Below are positions 1 to 8,024 of a stretch of 64,000 bases of DNA, one piece after another; the first letter of the stretch is position 1, and each line of letters starts with the position of its first letter. Source of the stretch: Pseudomonas fragi (GTDB taxonomy: Bacteria; Pseudomonadota; Gammaproteobacteria; Pseudomonadales; Pseudomonadaceae); NCBI RefSeq assembly GCF_025426255.1, contig NZ_CP104861.1, positions 1,178,001 through 1,242,000 of the forward strand. The letters are read 5' to 3'. The translations under genes and the position numbers were made by a program. The notes beneath the pieces are model-generated. The model was not told where the DNA came from and searched no databases. It worked only from the letters and a program-made list of their open reading frames with translations.

Positions 1-477
1 TTCAGTGAGCTGCAAAGCGAATATGTCGGCACACAGCCCGCCCGCGAAATGCTCTTGCAGTCGCTGATCAGCGTGCTGTTGGTGTGGGTCGCGCGCCAAG
101 TGATACAGCGTCGCGAAGCACGGCAGTTACCGGCACGCGGGCGCGAGTACCTGAGCCTGTTCAATCAACGGGTCGAGGCATTGTTTCGTGAACAGCCGAA
201 TGTTGAGCAACTGGCGCATCAGGTGGGTATTTCAGTGGCGCACCTGAACAGCATCTGTCGCGAGCTGGCGGGGCAGTCGGCGTTGCAGATCATCCATCAG
301 CGGCTGTTATTGGAGGCCAAGCGGCATTTGATATACACGCCGATGACCATCAGCGAAGTGGCTGACAGCTTGGGGTTTGCTGACCCGGCGTACTTTGCGC
401 GGTTTTTTCGGCGCCTGACCGGGACTTCACCCAGTGCATTTCGAACAGGACGGACTGACAGCATCAATCCGCCCTGA
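1..477 (+). CDS. AraC-family transcriptional regulator (5' end cut by window)
   Basis: The reading frame is open from base 1, so the start lies outside the window; 158 residues are visible. The last 90 or so form the two helix-turn-helix motifs of an AraC/XylS DNA-binding domain, including the second-helix signature around ISEVADSLGFADPAYFARFF and the typical FRRLTGTSPSAFR ending. A hydrophobic stretch (LISVLLVWVA) precedes it. The sensor domain is not visible, so ligand and targets are unknown. The family call is firm; the regulated pathway cannot be told. Confidence 0.9.
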   Translation, partial: FSELQSEYVGTQPAREMLLQSLISVLLVWVARQVIQRREARQLPARGREYLSLFNQRVEALFREQPNVEQLAHQVGISVAHLNSICRELAGQSALQIIHQRLLLEAKRHLIYTPMTISEVADSLGFADPAYFARFFRRLTGTSPSAFRTGRTDSINPP

Positions 478-492
478 TGCTCCGGGGCTTCC

Positions 493-660
493 TTACCTCA
501 GAGCGCTGAACATGGCATTGCAATGCGCGCCAGAGCAACTGGCGGTAACAGCGACTGCTTGTCGGGTTTGCTCGGCGCGATAGCAAGCGCTTGCAAACAA
601 AACAGCGGCAGCAAAAACGATAAACACGGTCATGCATCTGGTTTTTGTTTTAGTGGTCAT
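493..660 (-). CDS. Small predicted lipoprotein, 55 residues
   Basis: An ATG at 660-658 follows an AAGGGAG ribosome binding site by nine bases and opens a 55-codon frame. The product begins with basic residues (MTTKTKTR), then a hydrophobic segment (VFIVFAAAVLF) ending in a lipobox-like LFASAC, so Cys26 would be lipidated and about 30 residues would remain. The mature part carries two more cysteines (SCSGAHC). No family is recognised. It runs towards the 3' end of the AraC gene. Reality rests on the ribosome binding site and the signal-like N terminus; only protein data or conservation could confirm it. Confidence 0.5.
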   Translation of the reverse strand: MTTKTKTRCMTVFIVFAAAVLFASACYRAEQTRQAVAVTASCSGAHCNAMFSALR

Positions 661-805
661 GGCATTCACTCCCTTGACTTCACACCCTTGAGGCTAGTTC
701 AGACCTTGGTAGTTGCCATGCCAGTTGTACGAGTGGTCATGCTCGGCTTCATCCCTCAAATGGACTAGTTGAGTAAACTCTGTTGCCGTTCGAACACGAA
801 ACCTC

Positions 806-966
806 TGTAGCCGCTGCCGAAGGAACGAGGCTGCGTTGGCGTGGTGCGGCACTCCGACGAAGTCGTCGTAAATTCAGGCGGTGGGGTGTGTCAGACAAAA
901 AGTGCACTCAGAATTTACGATTGCTTCGCAACCGAACGCAGCCTCGTTCCTTCGGCAGCTGCTACG
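806..966. repeat. Long REPIN-like element, copy 1 of 3
   Basis: The outer arms TAGCCGCTGCCGAAGGAACG and its near-exact complement close a 160-base imperfect palindrome. Inner halves carry a second inverted pair (TCGTAAATTC / GAATTTACGA). The same structure occurs at 8738-8897 in inverted orientation and at 24715-24863. It lies downstream of a LysR gene read on the minus strand. Function is not known from sequence; such REP doublets are spread by RAYT transposases, none of which is in the window. Confidence 0.8.
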
Positions 967-983
967 CAGATTGGTGCATTCGG

Positions 984-1889
984 TTACAAGCCCTTGTCCC
1001 ACCCGGGCTCGTCGGTAAAGCGTGCGGCCAGAAAGTCGAGCATGCTGCGCAACGTGGCGGGCATGTGTTTGCGTGAGGCGTAGACCGCGTAAATGTTCAT
1101 CAGACGCGGTTCGGCGTCGGGCAGCAGGCGCACCAGTTCACCGCCTCGCACATACTCCCCGGCCTGATAGCTGGGCAGCAGTGAAACCCCTGCGCCAGCC
1201 AGAGTGGCGCTCAATAGCGTACTGGCTTCGTTGGCGCTGATATTGCCCTGCACCGGGACGGACGTTTCCTCACCGTGTTGGGTGAAGTGCCACAGGCTCT
1301 TGCCGTAATAAGAGTGGGTCAGGCAGTTGTGCTGGCTGAGGTCGTCGACCTGTTGCGGGGCCGGGTGTTCGCGCAGATACACCGGGGATGCGCAGAGCAC
1401 CGAGCGACAAACGGTCAGCTTGCGGGCGATCAAACTCGGGTCCAGATCGTTACTGGTACGAATCGCCAGGTCGATGCGCTCGTCCACCAGGTTCACCGTG
1501 CGGTCGAGCATTTGCAGGTCGATGCTGACCTGCGGGTAAAGCCGAACGTAGTCGGTGACCGCCGCAGCCAGTTGCGCCTGGCCGAACGAAGTACTGACGC
1601 TGATGCGCAGCAACCCGCGCGGCGCATCACTGGGTACATCCACGGCCGCTTGCATGTCATCTGCCAACTCCAGCAATTGCCGGCAGCGGGGCAGGGTTTC
1701 GTAACCTGCCGCGGTCAGGCTCAGCTTGCGCGTGGTGCGGTGCATCAAGCGTGCGCCCACCCACTCTTCAAACTCGGCCAGATAACGCGACACCACAGGG
1801 CGCGACAGGTCCAGGTGGTCGGCTGCCGCTGACTGGCTGCCGAGGTCGACGACGGTGACAAATACCCGCATTGCAATAAGACGATCCAT
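984..1889 (-). CDS. LysR-type transcriptional regulator
   Basis: The 301-residue length is normal for the family. Residues 1-60 are a winged helix-turn-helix (start MDRLIAMRVFVTVVDLGSQS, recognition part LDLSRPVVSRYLAEFE), followed by a LysR substrate-binding domain to about residue 295. It is divergent from the MBL-fold gene at 2002, and a perfect TTAGTT-N11-AACTAA LysR box sits between them, so it probably controls that gene and itself. The effector is unknown. The N terminus resembles the CrgA-like subgroup that often regulates oxidoreductase or hydrolase genes; this last point is inference. Confidence 0.93.
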   Translation of the reverse strand: MDRLIAMRVFVTVVDLGSQSAAADHLDLSRPVVSRYLAEFEEWVGARLMHRTTRKLSLTAAGYETLPRCRQLLELADDMQAAVDVPSDAPRGLLRISVSTSFGQAQLAAAVTDYVRLYPQVSIDLQMLDRTVNLVDERIDLAIRTSNDLDPSLIARKLTVCRSVLCASPVYLREHPAPQQVDDLSQHNCLTHSYYGKSLWHFTQHGEETSVPVQGNISANEASTLLSATLAGAGVSLLPSYQAGEYVRGGELVRLLPDAEPRLMNIYAVYASRKHMPATLRSMLDFLAARFTDEPGWDKGL

Positions 1890-1934
1890 GATCTGCCCGA
1901 TATCTGAAACAAACTATGTTCAAGCATCGCATTT

Positions 1935-1957
1935 TTAGTTCTCGATCGTGCAACTAA
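1935..1957. promoter_or_regulatory. LysR box, TTAGTT-N11-AACTAA
   Basis: A six-base perfect inverted repeat with an 11-base spacer lies in the divergent region between the LysR gene (start 1889) and the MBL gene (start 2002). It fits the T-N11-A rule for LysR binding sites. Its position, about 45 bases from each start, suits control of both directions. Confidence 0.65.
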
Positions 1958-2001
1958 GCTTTGTCCATTGCCGACCTTGGCCGCTGACTCAGGAATTACC
2001 C

Positions 2002-2886
2002 ATGACCGGATTTTCGACCCTTCGCCGTTTCGTCCTTAGCGCTGTTGTACTGGGCTTTGCAGCGCATGCCGCCGCCGCGCCGGGGCCATTGACCCTGGAC
2101 GTTTACAACCCTGGAGCAGCGGCGATTTTCCCGGTGTCTTCGGTGCTGGTCAGTGGCGACAAGGACGCCATCCTGGTTGACGCCCAATTCGGCAAGAGCC
2201 AGGCCGAGCAAGTAGTCGACAAAATTCGCGCCAGCGGCAAGCACCTGACCACCATCTACATCAGTCACGGCGACCCGGATTACTACTTTGGCCTTGAAAC
2301 TCTGACCCAGGCGTTCCCGGACGCCAAGGTCGTGGCTTCGGCGCCGACGGTAGAACACATCAACCAGACCAAGGATGCCAAGTTGGCGTTCTGGGGCCCG
2401 AAAATGGGCGCCGATGTACCGAGTAAGGTGATTGTGCCGCAGGCCCTGCAGGGCAATACCCTGAACCTTGAAGGGCGTGAGCTGGACATCGTCGGCCTGA
2501 CCGGGCGCCAGCCGGGGCGCACTTTTGTCTGGATTCCATCGCTTAGAGCCGTGGTCGGTGGCGTGGTAGTGGCCGATAACCTGCATGTATGGATGGCCGA
2601 CACCCAAACGCCGCAATCGCATAAGCAATGGCTGGCGACCCTCAAACGCATCAACAGCCTGCAACCTAAAATCGTGGTGCCGGGCCATTACCTGGGCGAG
2701 AGCGATCGTTCGTTGAATGCTGTGCACTTCACCCGCGACTACATCAAGGCGTTTGACGAAGAAACCCTCAAAGCCCGGAACTCGGACGAACTGATTGCAG
2801 CAATGAAAAAACGCTACCCGGACCTGGGCGAAGAGTCTTCGCTTGAGCTGAGTGCCAAAGTGGCCAAGGGCGAAATGAAGTGGTGA
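2002..2886 (+). CDS. Exported MBL-fold metallo-hydrolase-like protein
   Basis: The ATG at 2002 follows AGGAATTA and starts a signal peptide (FVLSAVVLGFAAHAAAA, cleavage about residue 25), so an upstream in-frame start at 1948 is rejected. The 294-residue protein has the MBL core, but the usual HxHxDH metal motif reads ISHGDPDYYFG: first His and the Asp remain, while the second and third His are replaced. A later GHYLG supplies another His. Substrate is unknown. It is followed by the NAD(P)-binding protein gene after 46 bases and probably cotranscribed with it under the divergent LysR protein. A periplasmic location is predicted. Confidence 0.85.
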   Translation: MTGFSTLRRFVLSAVVLGFAAHAAAAPGPLTLDVYNPGAAAIFPVSSVLVSGDKDAILVDAQFGKSQAEQVVDKIRASGKHLTTIYISHGDPDYYFGLETLTQAFPDAKVVASAPTVEHINQTKDAKLAFWGPKMGADVPSKVIVPQALQGNTLNLEGRELDIVGLTGRQPGRTFVWIPSLRAVVGGVVVADNLHVWMADTQTPQSHKQWLATLKRINSLQPKIVVPGHYLGESDRSLNAVHFTRDYIKAFDEETLKARNSDELIAAMKKRYPDLGEESSLELSAKVAKGEMKW

Positions 2887-2932
2887 AACAGCTTACGTGT
2901 CCAACGGTAAAACCTACTCACTGGAGAGCATC

Positions 2933-3547
2933 ATGAGCAAAATTGCAATTATCGGGGCGACCGGTCGTGCCGGCAGCCAATTGCTGGAAGAAGCCCTACG
3001 TCGCGGCCACAGCGTTACCGCCATTGCCCGCAACGCCTCCAAATTGGGGGAGCGTGCCGGTGTCGTTACCAAAGACGTCGACATCAACAATGCCCAGGCC
3101 CTAAAAGACGCAGTGGCGGGGCATGACGTGGTGCTCAGTGCGGTGCATTTCTCGACTCAGCCCGCTTCGGCAATTATCGAACCGGTGAAAAAAGCCGGGG
3201 TTAAACGCCTGCTGTTTGTGGGCGGGGCGGGTTCTCTGCTGTTGCCAGGCGACAGCAGGGTAATCGACAGTCCGGGTTTCCCTGACGAATACCGGGCGGA
3301 AGCCTCGGCTGGCTGCGTCTACCTCGACACCCTGCGTACCGAGAAAGACCTGGACTGGAGCTTCCTGTCACCGTCTGCCGAGTTTGTTGAAGGCGAGCGC
3401 ACGGGTAAATTCCGTTTGGGCACCGATCACCTGCTGATCGGTACTGAAGGTAAAAGCTGGATCACCTTCGCCGACTTCGCCATCGCCATGCTCGATGAAG
3501 TCGAACAACCCAAGCATTCCCGCCAGCGGTTTACTGTGGGGTATTGA
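2933..3547 (+). CDS. NAD(P)H-binding Rossmann protein (NmrA/SDR-atypical type)
   Basis: The ATG at 2933 follows CTGGAGAG and gives the classic N terminus MSKIAIIGATGRAGSQLLEE, a GxxGxxG dinucleotide site. The 204-residue length matches the NAD(P)H-binding family related to YwnB and NmrA. No catalytic YxxxK motif is evident, so it may be an atypical reductase or a redox sensor. Together with the upstream MBL gene it forms a two-gene unit likely controlled by the LysR protein at 984-1889. Substrate unknown. Confidence 0.88.
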   Translation: MSKIAIIGATGRAGSQLLEEALRRGHSVTAIARNASKLGERAGVVTKDVDINNAQALKDAVAGHDVVLSAVHFSTQPASAIIEPVKKAGVKRLLFVGGAGSLLLPGDSRVIDSPGFPDEYRAEASAGCVYLDTLRTEKDLDWSFLSPSAEFVEGERTGKFRLGTDHLLIGTEGKSWITFADFAIAMLDEVEQPKHSRQRFTVGY

Positions 3548-3562
3548 GTTTTACTTCGGCAG

Positions 3563-4441
3563 TTAAGGCTCTGTCTGCTGCACCAGCCAGTCCAGCAGTT
3601 CTCGCAGCGGTGCCGATGGCTCGCTGCGCGGTGAGCACACCAGCAAGTAGGCGGCGCCGGTCCGCACTTTGAAATCAAAAGGCATGGCCAGTCGGCCAGC
3701 TTTCAGGTCATCGCCAATCAGTGACCAGTCGCCTATGGCCACGCCGTTGCCTTGGGCGGCCACGGTCATGGCCAGGTCCAGGGTGTCGAAGTACTGGCTC
3801 TTGCGGATAGCCGATACATCTCCCCCAGCCGCATTCAGCCAATTGGTCCAGTCCTGTTGATCACGGCTGGGGTGCAGCAGGGTGTGTTGCGCCAGGTCAC
3901 TCAGCTGGTTGATGGCGTCGTGGCCATCCAGCAGATGAGGTGCGCAGACCGGGGTCAGTTGTTCGTCGAACAGGTGGCGCCCTACGCGTTTTGGCCCAGG
4001 TAGCGGGCTGTAGACCACGGCAGCATCGAAAGCTTCACGACGAAAATCCACGCCGTGCTGCATGCTGCTGGTGAGTTCCACGGGCACGTCCGGGCGCAGC
4101 GTTTGCCAGTGCAGCAACTTGGGCAACAGCCAGCGCAACATGCAGGTTGGGGCCTTGATTTGCAGCGGGGTACGGCGAATGCTGGCGTGCTCGATGGCCT
4201 CGCCAATTAGGTCAAATGCCTGTTCGATACGCGGATACAGCGCCTGGCCTTGTTCGGTCAGGCTCAGGCCGCGTGCCTGGCGATGGAACAACGCATAGCC
4301 CAGATGCTCCTCAAGCCCGGCTATTTGCCGGCTTACCGCCCCTTGGGTGATGTGCAACTGCTCACCGGCACGGGTGAAGTTGCAACATTGGGCCGTGATC
4401 AAAAAAGTATGCAGCGCGGGAAGTGGCGGTAGGCGTTTCAT
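3563..4441 (-). CDS. LysR-type regulator, GcvA-like
   Basis: The 292-residue protein has an N-terminal winged helix (LHITQGAVSRQIAGLEEHLG) and a LysR substrate-binding domain. The opening MKRLPPLPALHTFLITAQCC and the domain layout resemble GcvA/AmpR-type regulators. It converges with the gene ending at 3547 and is divergent from the ThDP decarboxylase at 4554, its likely target. The effector may be a substrate of that enzyme, for example an arginine-derived keto acid, but this is inference only. Confidence 0.92.
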   Translation of the reverse strand: MKRLPPLPALHTFLITAQCCNFTRAGEQLHITQGAVSRQIAGLEEHLGYALFHRQARGLSLTEQGQALYPRIEQAFDLIGEAIEHASIRRTPLQIKAPTCMLRWLLPKLLHWQTLRPDVPVELTSSMQHGVDFRREAFDAAVVYSPLPGPKRVGRHLFDEQLTPVCAPHLLDGHDAINQLSDLAQHTLLHPSRDQQDWTNWLNAAGGDVSAIRKSQYFDTLDLAMTVAAQGNGVAIGDWSLIGDDLKAGRLAMPFDFKVRTGAAYLLVCSPRSEPSAPLRELLDWLVQQTEP

Positions 4442-4479
4442 CAGTCGTCAGCCATGAATCCAGGACATGGCTAGTATGA

Positions 4480-4496
4480 GCACGTTTACGTTGTGC
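4480..4496. promoter_or_regulatory. Possible LysR operator, GCAC-N9-GTGC
   Basis: A short inverted repeat with a 9-base spacer stands in the divergent region between the LysR gene (start 4441) and the decarboxylase gene (start 4554). Its place is right for the regulator, but four-base arms are weak evidence. Confidence 0.3.
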
Positions 4497-4553
4497 GTAC
4501 CACATCCGACCGCTTCAATGGTTCATTCCAGAACAAGAAGAGGAGCAGGACAC

Positions 4554-6185
4554 ATGGCGACGTGCGGCGAAGTATTGGTCAAGTTACTGGAGGCCTACGG
4601 GGTTGAGCAGGTGTTCGGCATCCCGGGGGTGCACACCGTCGAGCTGTATCGTGGGTTGGCGGGTTCGGCCATCAACCACGTAACCCCGCGTCATGAGCAG
4701 GGTGCAGGCTTTATGGCCGACGGTTATGCCCGTACCAGCGGCAAGCCGGGCGTGTGTTTCATCATCACCGGGCCGGGCATGACCAATATCACCACGGCGA
4801 TGGGCCAGGCCTATGCGGACTCGATTCCGATGCTGGTGATCTCCAGTGTGCAGTCGCGCAGCCAGTTGGGCGGCGGGCGCGGCAAGTTGCACGAATTACC
4901 GAATCAGGCCGCGCTGGTAGCTGGTGTGGCGGCGTTTTCCCACACGCTGATGTCAGCGGCGGAGTTGCCGGGCGTGCTGGCGCGGGCGTTTGCGCTGTTT
5001 CAGGCCGGGCGGCCACGGCCGGTTCATATCGAGATCCCGTTGGACGTGCTGGTGGAAAACGCCGATGCACTGCTCGCCAGTCACCCCGTCCGGATTGCCC
5101 GCCCCGGCGCCGCGCCTGCTGCCATCGCACAGATGAGCCAACTTTTGGCCCAAGCCAAACGCCCGTTGATTCTGGCCGGTGGCGGCTCGATTGATGCGGC
5201 GCCCGCGCTGTTGCAACTGGCCGAACGACTCGGCGCGCCGGTGGCCCTGACCATTAACGCCAAGGGCATGCTGCCCTCGAAGCATCCGCTGCTGATCGGT
5301 TCGACCCAGACCCTGGTTGCCACCCGGGCGCTGGTGGCCGAAGCGGACGTAGTATTGGCTATTGGCACCGAACTGGCCGAAACCGATTACGACGCCACCT
5401 TTGCTGGCGGCTTCGAGATTCCCGGCGCCTTGCTGCGTATCGATATTGACCCCGACCAGACCGTGCGTAATTACCCGCCGACTCTGGCCCTGGTGGCCGA
5501 TGCAGATCTGGCGACCCAGGCCTTGCTGGCGAGCCTTGGGCAATTACCACCACGGGATACGCAGTGGGGCGTAGCGAGGGTCAGTCGTTTGCTGGCGCTG
5601 GTGGAAAGTGAATGGGATGCCCCGACCCGGGCGCAAACTCGCTTCTTGCAGGCCGTGTTCGATGTGCTGCCGGATGCCGTGTGCGTGGGCGATTCGACCC
5701 AACCGGTGTACACCGGTAACTTCACCTTTAACCCGGAGCAGCCACGGCGCTGGTTCAACTCCTCAACCGGTTACGGCACCCTCGGTTACGCCCTGCCTGC
5801 AGCGGTGGGTGCCTGGCTGGGGCGTTGCGCAGAAGGCAAGACGGGTGGTCCGGTGTTGTGCCTGATCGGCGATGGCGGCCTGCAATTTACCTTGGCCGAA
5901 TTGGCCAGTGCGGTGGAAGCGCAAACGCCGATCATCGTGTTGTTGTGGAACAACCAGGGTTACGGTGAAATCAAAAAGTACATGCTCAATCGGGCCATCG
6001 AGCCTGTGGGGGTCGATATCTACACCCCGGACTTCATCGGAGTGGCCAAGGCTTTGGGCTGTGCCGCACAGGCGGTGGAGGGCGAGGCGCAATTGCGCAT
6101 AGCCCTGGCCAATGCCGCCGACCGCCAGGGGCCGAGCGTGATCGAAATCGATGAGCTGAACTGGCAGCAATCGCTCGGCCTATAG
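4554..6185 (+). CDS. ThDP-dependent decarboxylase, AruI-like (5-guanidino-2-oxopentanoate decarboxylase)
   Basis: The start at 4554 follows AGGAGCAGGA and yields a 543-residue acetolactate-synthase-fold protein. The N-terminal PYR domain carries the activating Glu48 in PRHEQGAGF; the central domain follows; the C-terminal PP domain has GDGG at about residue 439 and a downstream WNNQGYGE, together the ThDP-Mg motif. The close match to memory is AruI of the arginine transaminase pathway, which makes 4-guanidinobutyraldehyde. The partner transaminase gene aruH is not adjacent, so acetolactate synthase or another 2-oxo acid decarboxylase remains possible. It is divergent from a LysR gene, and its 3' end overlaps the convergent AraC gene by 6 bases. 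Confidence 0.8.
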   Translation: MATCGEVLVKLLEAYGVEQVFGIPGVHTVELYRGLAGSAINHVTPRHEQGAGFMADGYARTSGKPGVCFIITGPGMTNITTAMGQAYADSIPMLVISSVQSRSQLGGGRGKLHELPNQAALVAGVAAFSHTLMSAAELPGVLARAFALFQAGRPRPVHIEIPLDVLVENADALLASHPVRIARPGAAPAAIAQMSQLLAQAKRPLILAGGGSIDAAPALLQLAERLGAPVALTINAKGMLPSKHPLLIGSTQTLVATRALVAEADVVLAIGTELAETDYDATFAGGFEIPGALLRIDIDPDQTVRNYPPTLALVADADLATQALLASLGQLPPRDTQWGVARVSRLLALVESEWDAPTRAQTRFLQAVFDVLPDAVCVGDSTQPVYTGNFTFNPEQPRRWFNSSTGYGTLGYALPAAVGAWLGRCAEGKTGGPVLCLIGDGGLQFTLAELASAVEAQTPIIVLLWNNQGYGEIKKYMLNRAIEPVGVDIYTPDFIGVAKALGCAAQAVEGEAQLRIALANAADRQGPSVIEIDELNWQQSLGL

Positions 6186-7109
6186 GCTCATGCGCAGGCG
6201 CGCCAGGTCCCGTACCGGTGGCGCGCCAAATTGCCGGCTGTACTCGCGGCTGAATTGAGAAGGGCTTTCATAGCCAACGCGATAACCCGCGGCCGATGCG
6301 TCGAGGCCCTCGCTAAGCATCAGTCGCCGGGCTTCGTTGAGGCGCAGCTGCTTTTGGTATTGCAGCGGGCTCATGGCGGTCATGGCCTTGAATCGGTGGT
6401 GCAACGTCGACACGCTGAGATTGGCCTCTCGCGCCAGGCTGTCGATACGCAGCGGCTGTTCGAAGTTACCGTTAAGCCAGGAAATCGCCCGGCTGACGCG
6501 GTGGTTTTGACTGTTCTCACTGGCAATTTCATACAGCCGATGGCCCTGCGGACTGCGTAACAGGCGATACAAAATCTCGCGGCGAATCAAGGGTGCAAGC
6601 ATCGCGATATCTTTGGGTGTATCGAGCAGGCGTGTCAGGCGCAGTAACGCGTCGAGCATCGGCTGGTCAATGGGCTCAACGTACAGCCCGCGCCCGGTAG
6701 GTCGCGACGGCACGCCCATAGGCCCTGCATCGCTGATCAGGGTGTTGATTTCCACCGGGTCAATATCCAGGCGCAAGGCCAGCACCGGCCGCTCGGGGGA
6801 TATTTCCAGTACTCGGCCACTGATCGGCATCGACACCGAAACCACCAGATAATTAAGCGGGTCGTAGGCGAAGTGCTCATCTGCCAAACGCACCTCTTTA
6901 CGGCCTTGGGCCATGATGCACAACGCGGGTTTTGGCAGGCTTGGAGCGAAATCGCTGGGCTGGCTGTAGCGCGACACAAACAGCGCTTCGACCCCTGTAT
7001 TGAAGGTGCCGTCTTCAGGGGCGTGGCGATAAATCAGGTCGGCCAGTTCCACACGCTGTTTTTCTAGCGCGGGGTCGAGCGCGGGCCGCAATGGTTGCGA
7101 CAGTGTCAT
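6180..7109 (-). CDS. AraC-family regulator with N-terminal AraC_N domain
   Basis: The start at 7109 is preceded by AAGGA eight bases upstream. The 309-residue protein has a cupin-like N-terminal AraC_N domain (about 25-180, with FNTGVEALFVSRYSQPS) and a C-terminal double helix-turn-helix (about 205-300, ending YESPSQFSREYSRQFGAPPV). Members of this subfamily often control nearby dehydrogenases or efflux genes. The gene converges on the ThDP decarboxylase with a 6-base overlap, so transcription of one may interfere with the other. Target unknown. Confidence 0.92.
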   Translation of the reverse strand: MTLSQPLRPALDPALEKQRVELADLIYRHAPEDGTFNTGVEALFVSRYSQPSDFAPSLPKPALCIMAQGRKEVRLADEHFAYDPLNYLVVSVSMPISGRVLEISPERPVLALRLDIDPVEINTLISDAGPMGVPSRPTGRGLYVEPIDQPMLDALLRLTRLLDTPKDIAMLAPLIRREILYRLLRSPQGHRLYEIASENSQNHRVSRAISWLNGNFEQPLRIDSLAREANLSVSTLHHRFKAMTAMSPLQYQKQLRLNEARRLMLSEGLDASAAGYRVGYESPSQFSREYSRQFGAPPVRDLARLRMSL

Positions 7110-7428
7110 GGGGCGCATCCTTAATAAAAGCAGCGGGGCAGGCACAGCTTAAGTTTGTGCAAGGCCAAGGGGTAGCTGATTTCTGCTGTTGTATTGCCTG
7201 ATCCTGTCATTGCCGGAGATCAAGTGCCTGCCAAACCCGTTGCAGACGCAGAGCCTTGCTCGATATCAGGATCAGTGGGCGCCAGGCCAAATGGTCAAAG
7301 GAGAGGGTGCGCAGGTGAGGTTTTGCAGAATCGTGCAAGCCTGGGGCAGGAATCGACTAACGGTGTCAGAGGTCGGGCTTTAAAATTTCAATCTTCCCCC
7401 AACGCCACTTTCCTTTGTGGAGGCCAGC
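7110..7428. other. Intergenic region, no gene seen
   Basis: This 319-base region holds the presumed promoter of the AraC gene (leftward) and of the ABM gene (rightward). No RNA gene, REP element or strong hairpin was recognised. Confidence 0.5.
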
Positions 7429-7743
7429 ATGCCCCAGTCCAATGCCGTCAGTCATATGACCTTGGTTCGCGCCCGCGTAGGGTGTTCGGCCCAGGTTGAG
7501 GCTTGTCTGAGCCAACTGATCGAACCGACACTTCAGAGGCCCGGTTGCCTGCACTTTGCCTTGCAGCATTGTCAGAGCGACCCGTTGCTGTGGCAGGTCG
7601 CGGGTTATTGGCAGGATGAACCCTCGATGCAGGCGTACTTCAACTCATCGCTGATGGATGTTTACGGCGTGCTGTTACACCAGCAAGTGGTGGATAGCCT
7701 CGATTTTCAGACCTTCAGCGATGTGGGCGGGTTGAACAGGTAG
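7429..7743 (+). CDS. Antibiotic biosynthesis monooxygenase (ABM) domain protein
   Basis: The ATG at 7429 has GTGGAGG eight bases upstream. The 104-residue product is a single ABM ferredoxin-like domain: a first strand SHMTLVRARVG, the helix with LSQLIEPTLQRPGCLHFALQ, and a later WQDEPSMQAYFNS helix. Such dimeric proteins act as small quinone or polyketide monooxygenases or have no known role. The next gene starts 35 bases on and may be cotranscribed. Substrate unknown. Confidence 0.82.
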   Translation: MPQSNAVSHMTLVRARVGCSAQVEACLSQLIEPTLQRPGCLHFALQHCQSDPLLWQVAGYWQDEPSMQAYFNSSLMDVYGVLLHQQVVDSLDFQTFSDVGGLNR

Positions 7744-7777
7744 AATGCCGGTTTTTCCATAGGCCGGGAGTTGAAGC

Positions 7778-8011
7778 ATGGCACGTAAAGAGTTTGCACA
7801 GTTTGAAGCCGTATCAGCCGTGGTTCCGGTTGAACCCGGGGTCTATCACGCGGCGATTGCGGTCAAAGCCTTGTACGAAGGTGGCACGCCGCGCTTTCAC
7901 AAAATACTGATCGAGCAAACGTTCAAAACAGCAACCGCCGCCGATGCTGCCGCGGCGGAGCAACTCGAAGCCCTGCAGGGCGTCACTGAAGACGCCGAGC
8001 TGGTCTGGTAA
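7778..8011 (+). CDS. Conserved-looking hypothetical protein, 77 residues
   Basis: A good ribosome binding site (CGGGAG) precedes the ATG. The product is soluble, acidic and alanine-rich towards the C terminus (TAADAAAAEQLEALQG), with a likely beta-strand N-terminal half. No signal peptide, membrane segment or known motif is visible. It lies 35 bases after the ABM gene and converges on the flavin reductase gene. Family not recognised. Confidence 0.7.
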   Translation: MARKEFAQFEAVSAVVPVEPGVYHAAIAVKALYEGGTPRFHKILIEQTFKTATAADAAAAEQLEALQGVTEDAELVW

Positions 8012-8024
8012 CCGAGAGTACCCT

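Noticed and set aside
523..768. Open frame of 81 residues on the plus strand
   Set aside because: It has no ribosome binding site and poor composition; the minus strand holds a better gene with a signal peptide.
806..966. CRISPR or transposon end
   Set aside because: Repeats are palindromic, not spaced regularly, with no transposase or target duplication seen; REPIN fits better.
783..1076. Open frames running through the REPIN at 806-966
   Set aside because: They are formed by the palindrome itself and overlap the end of the LysR gene.
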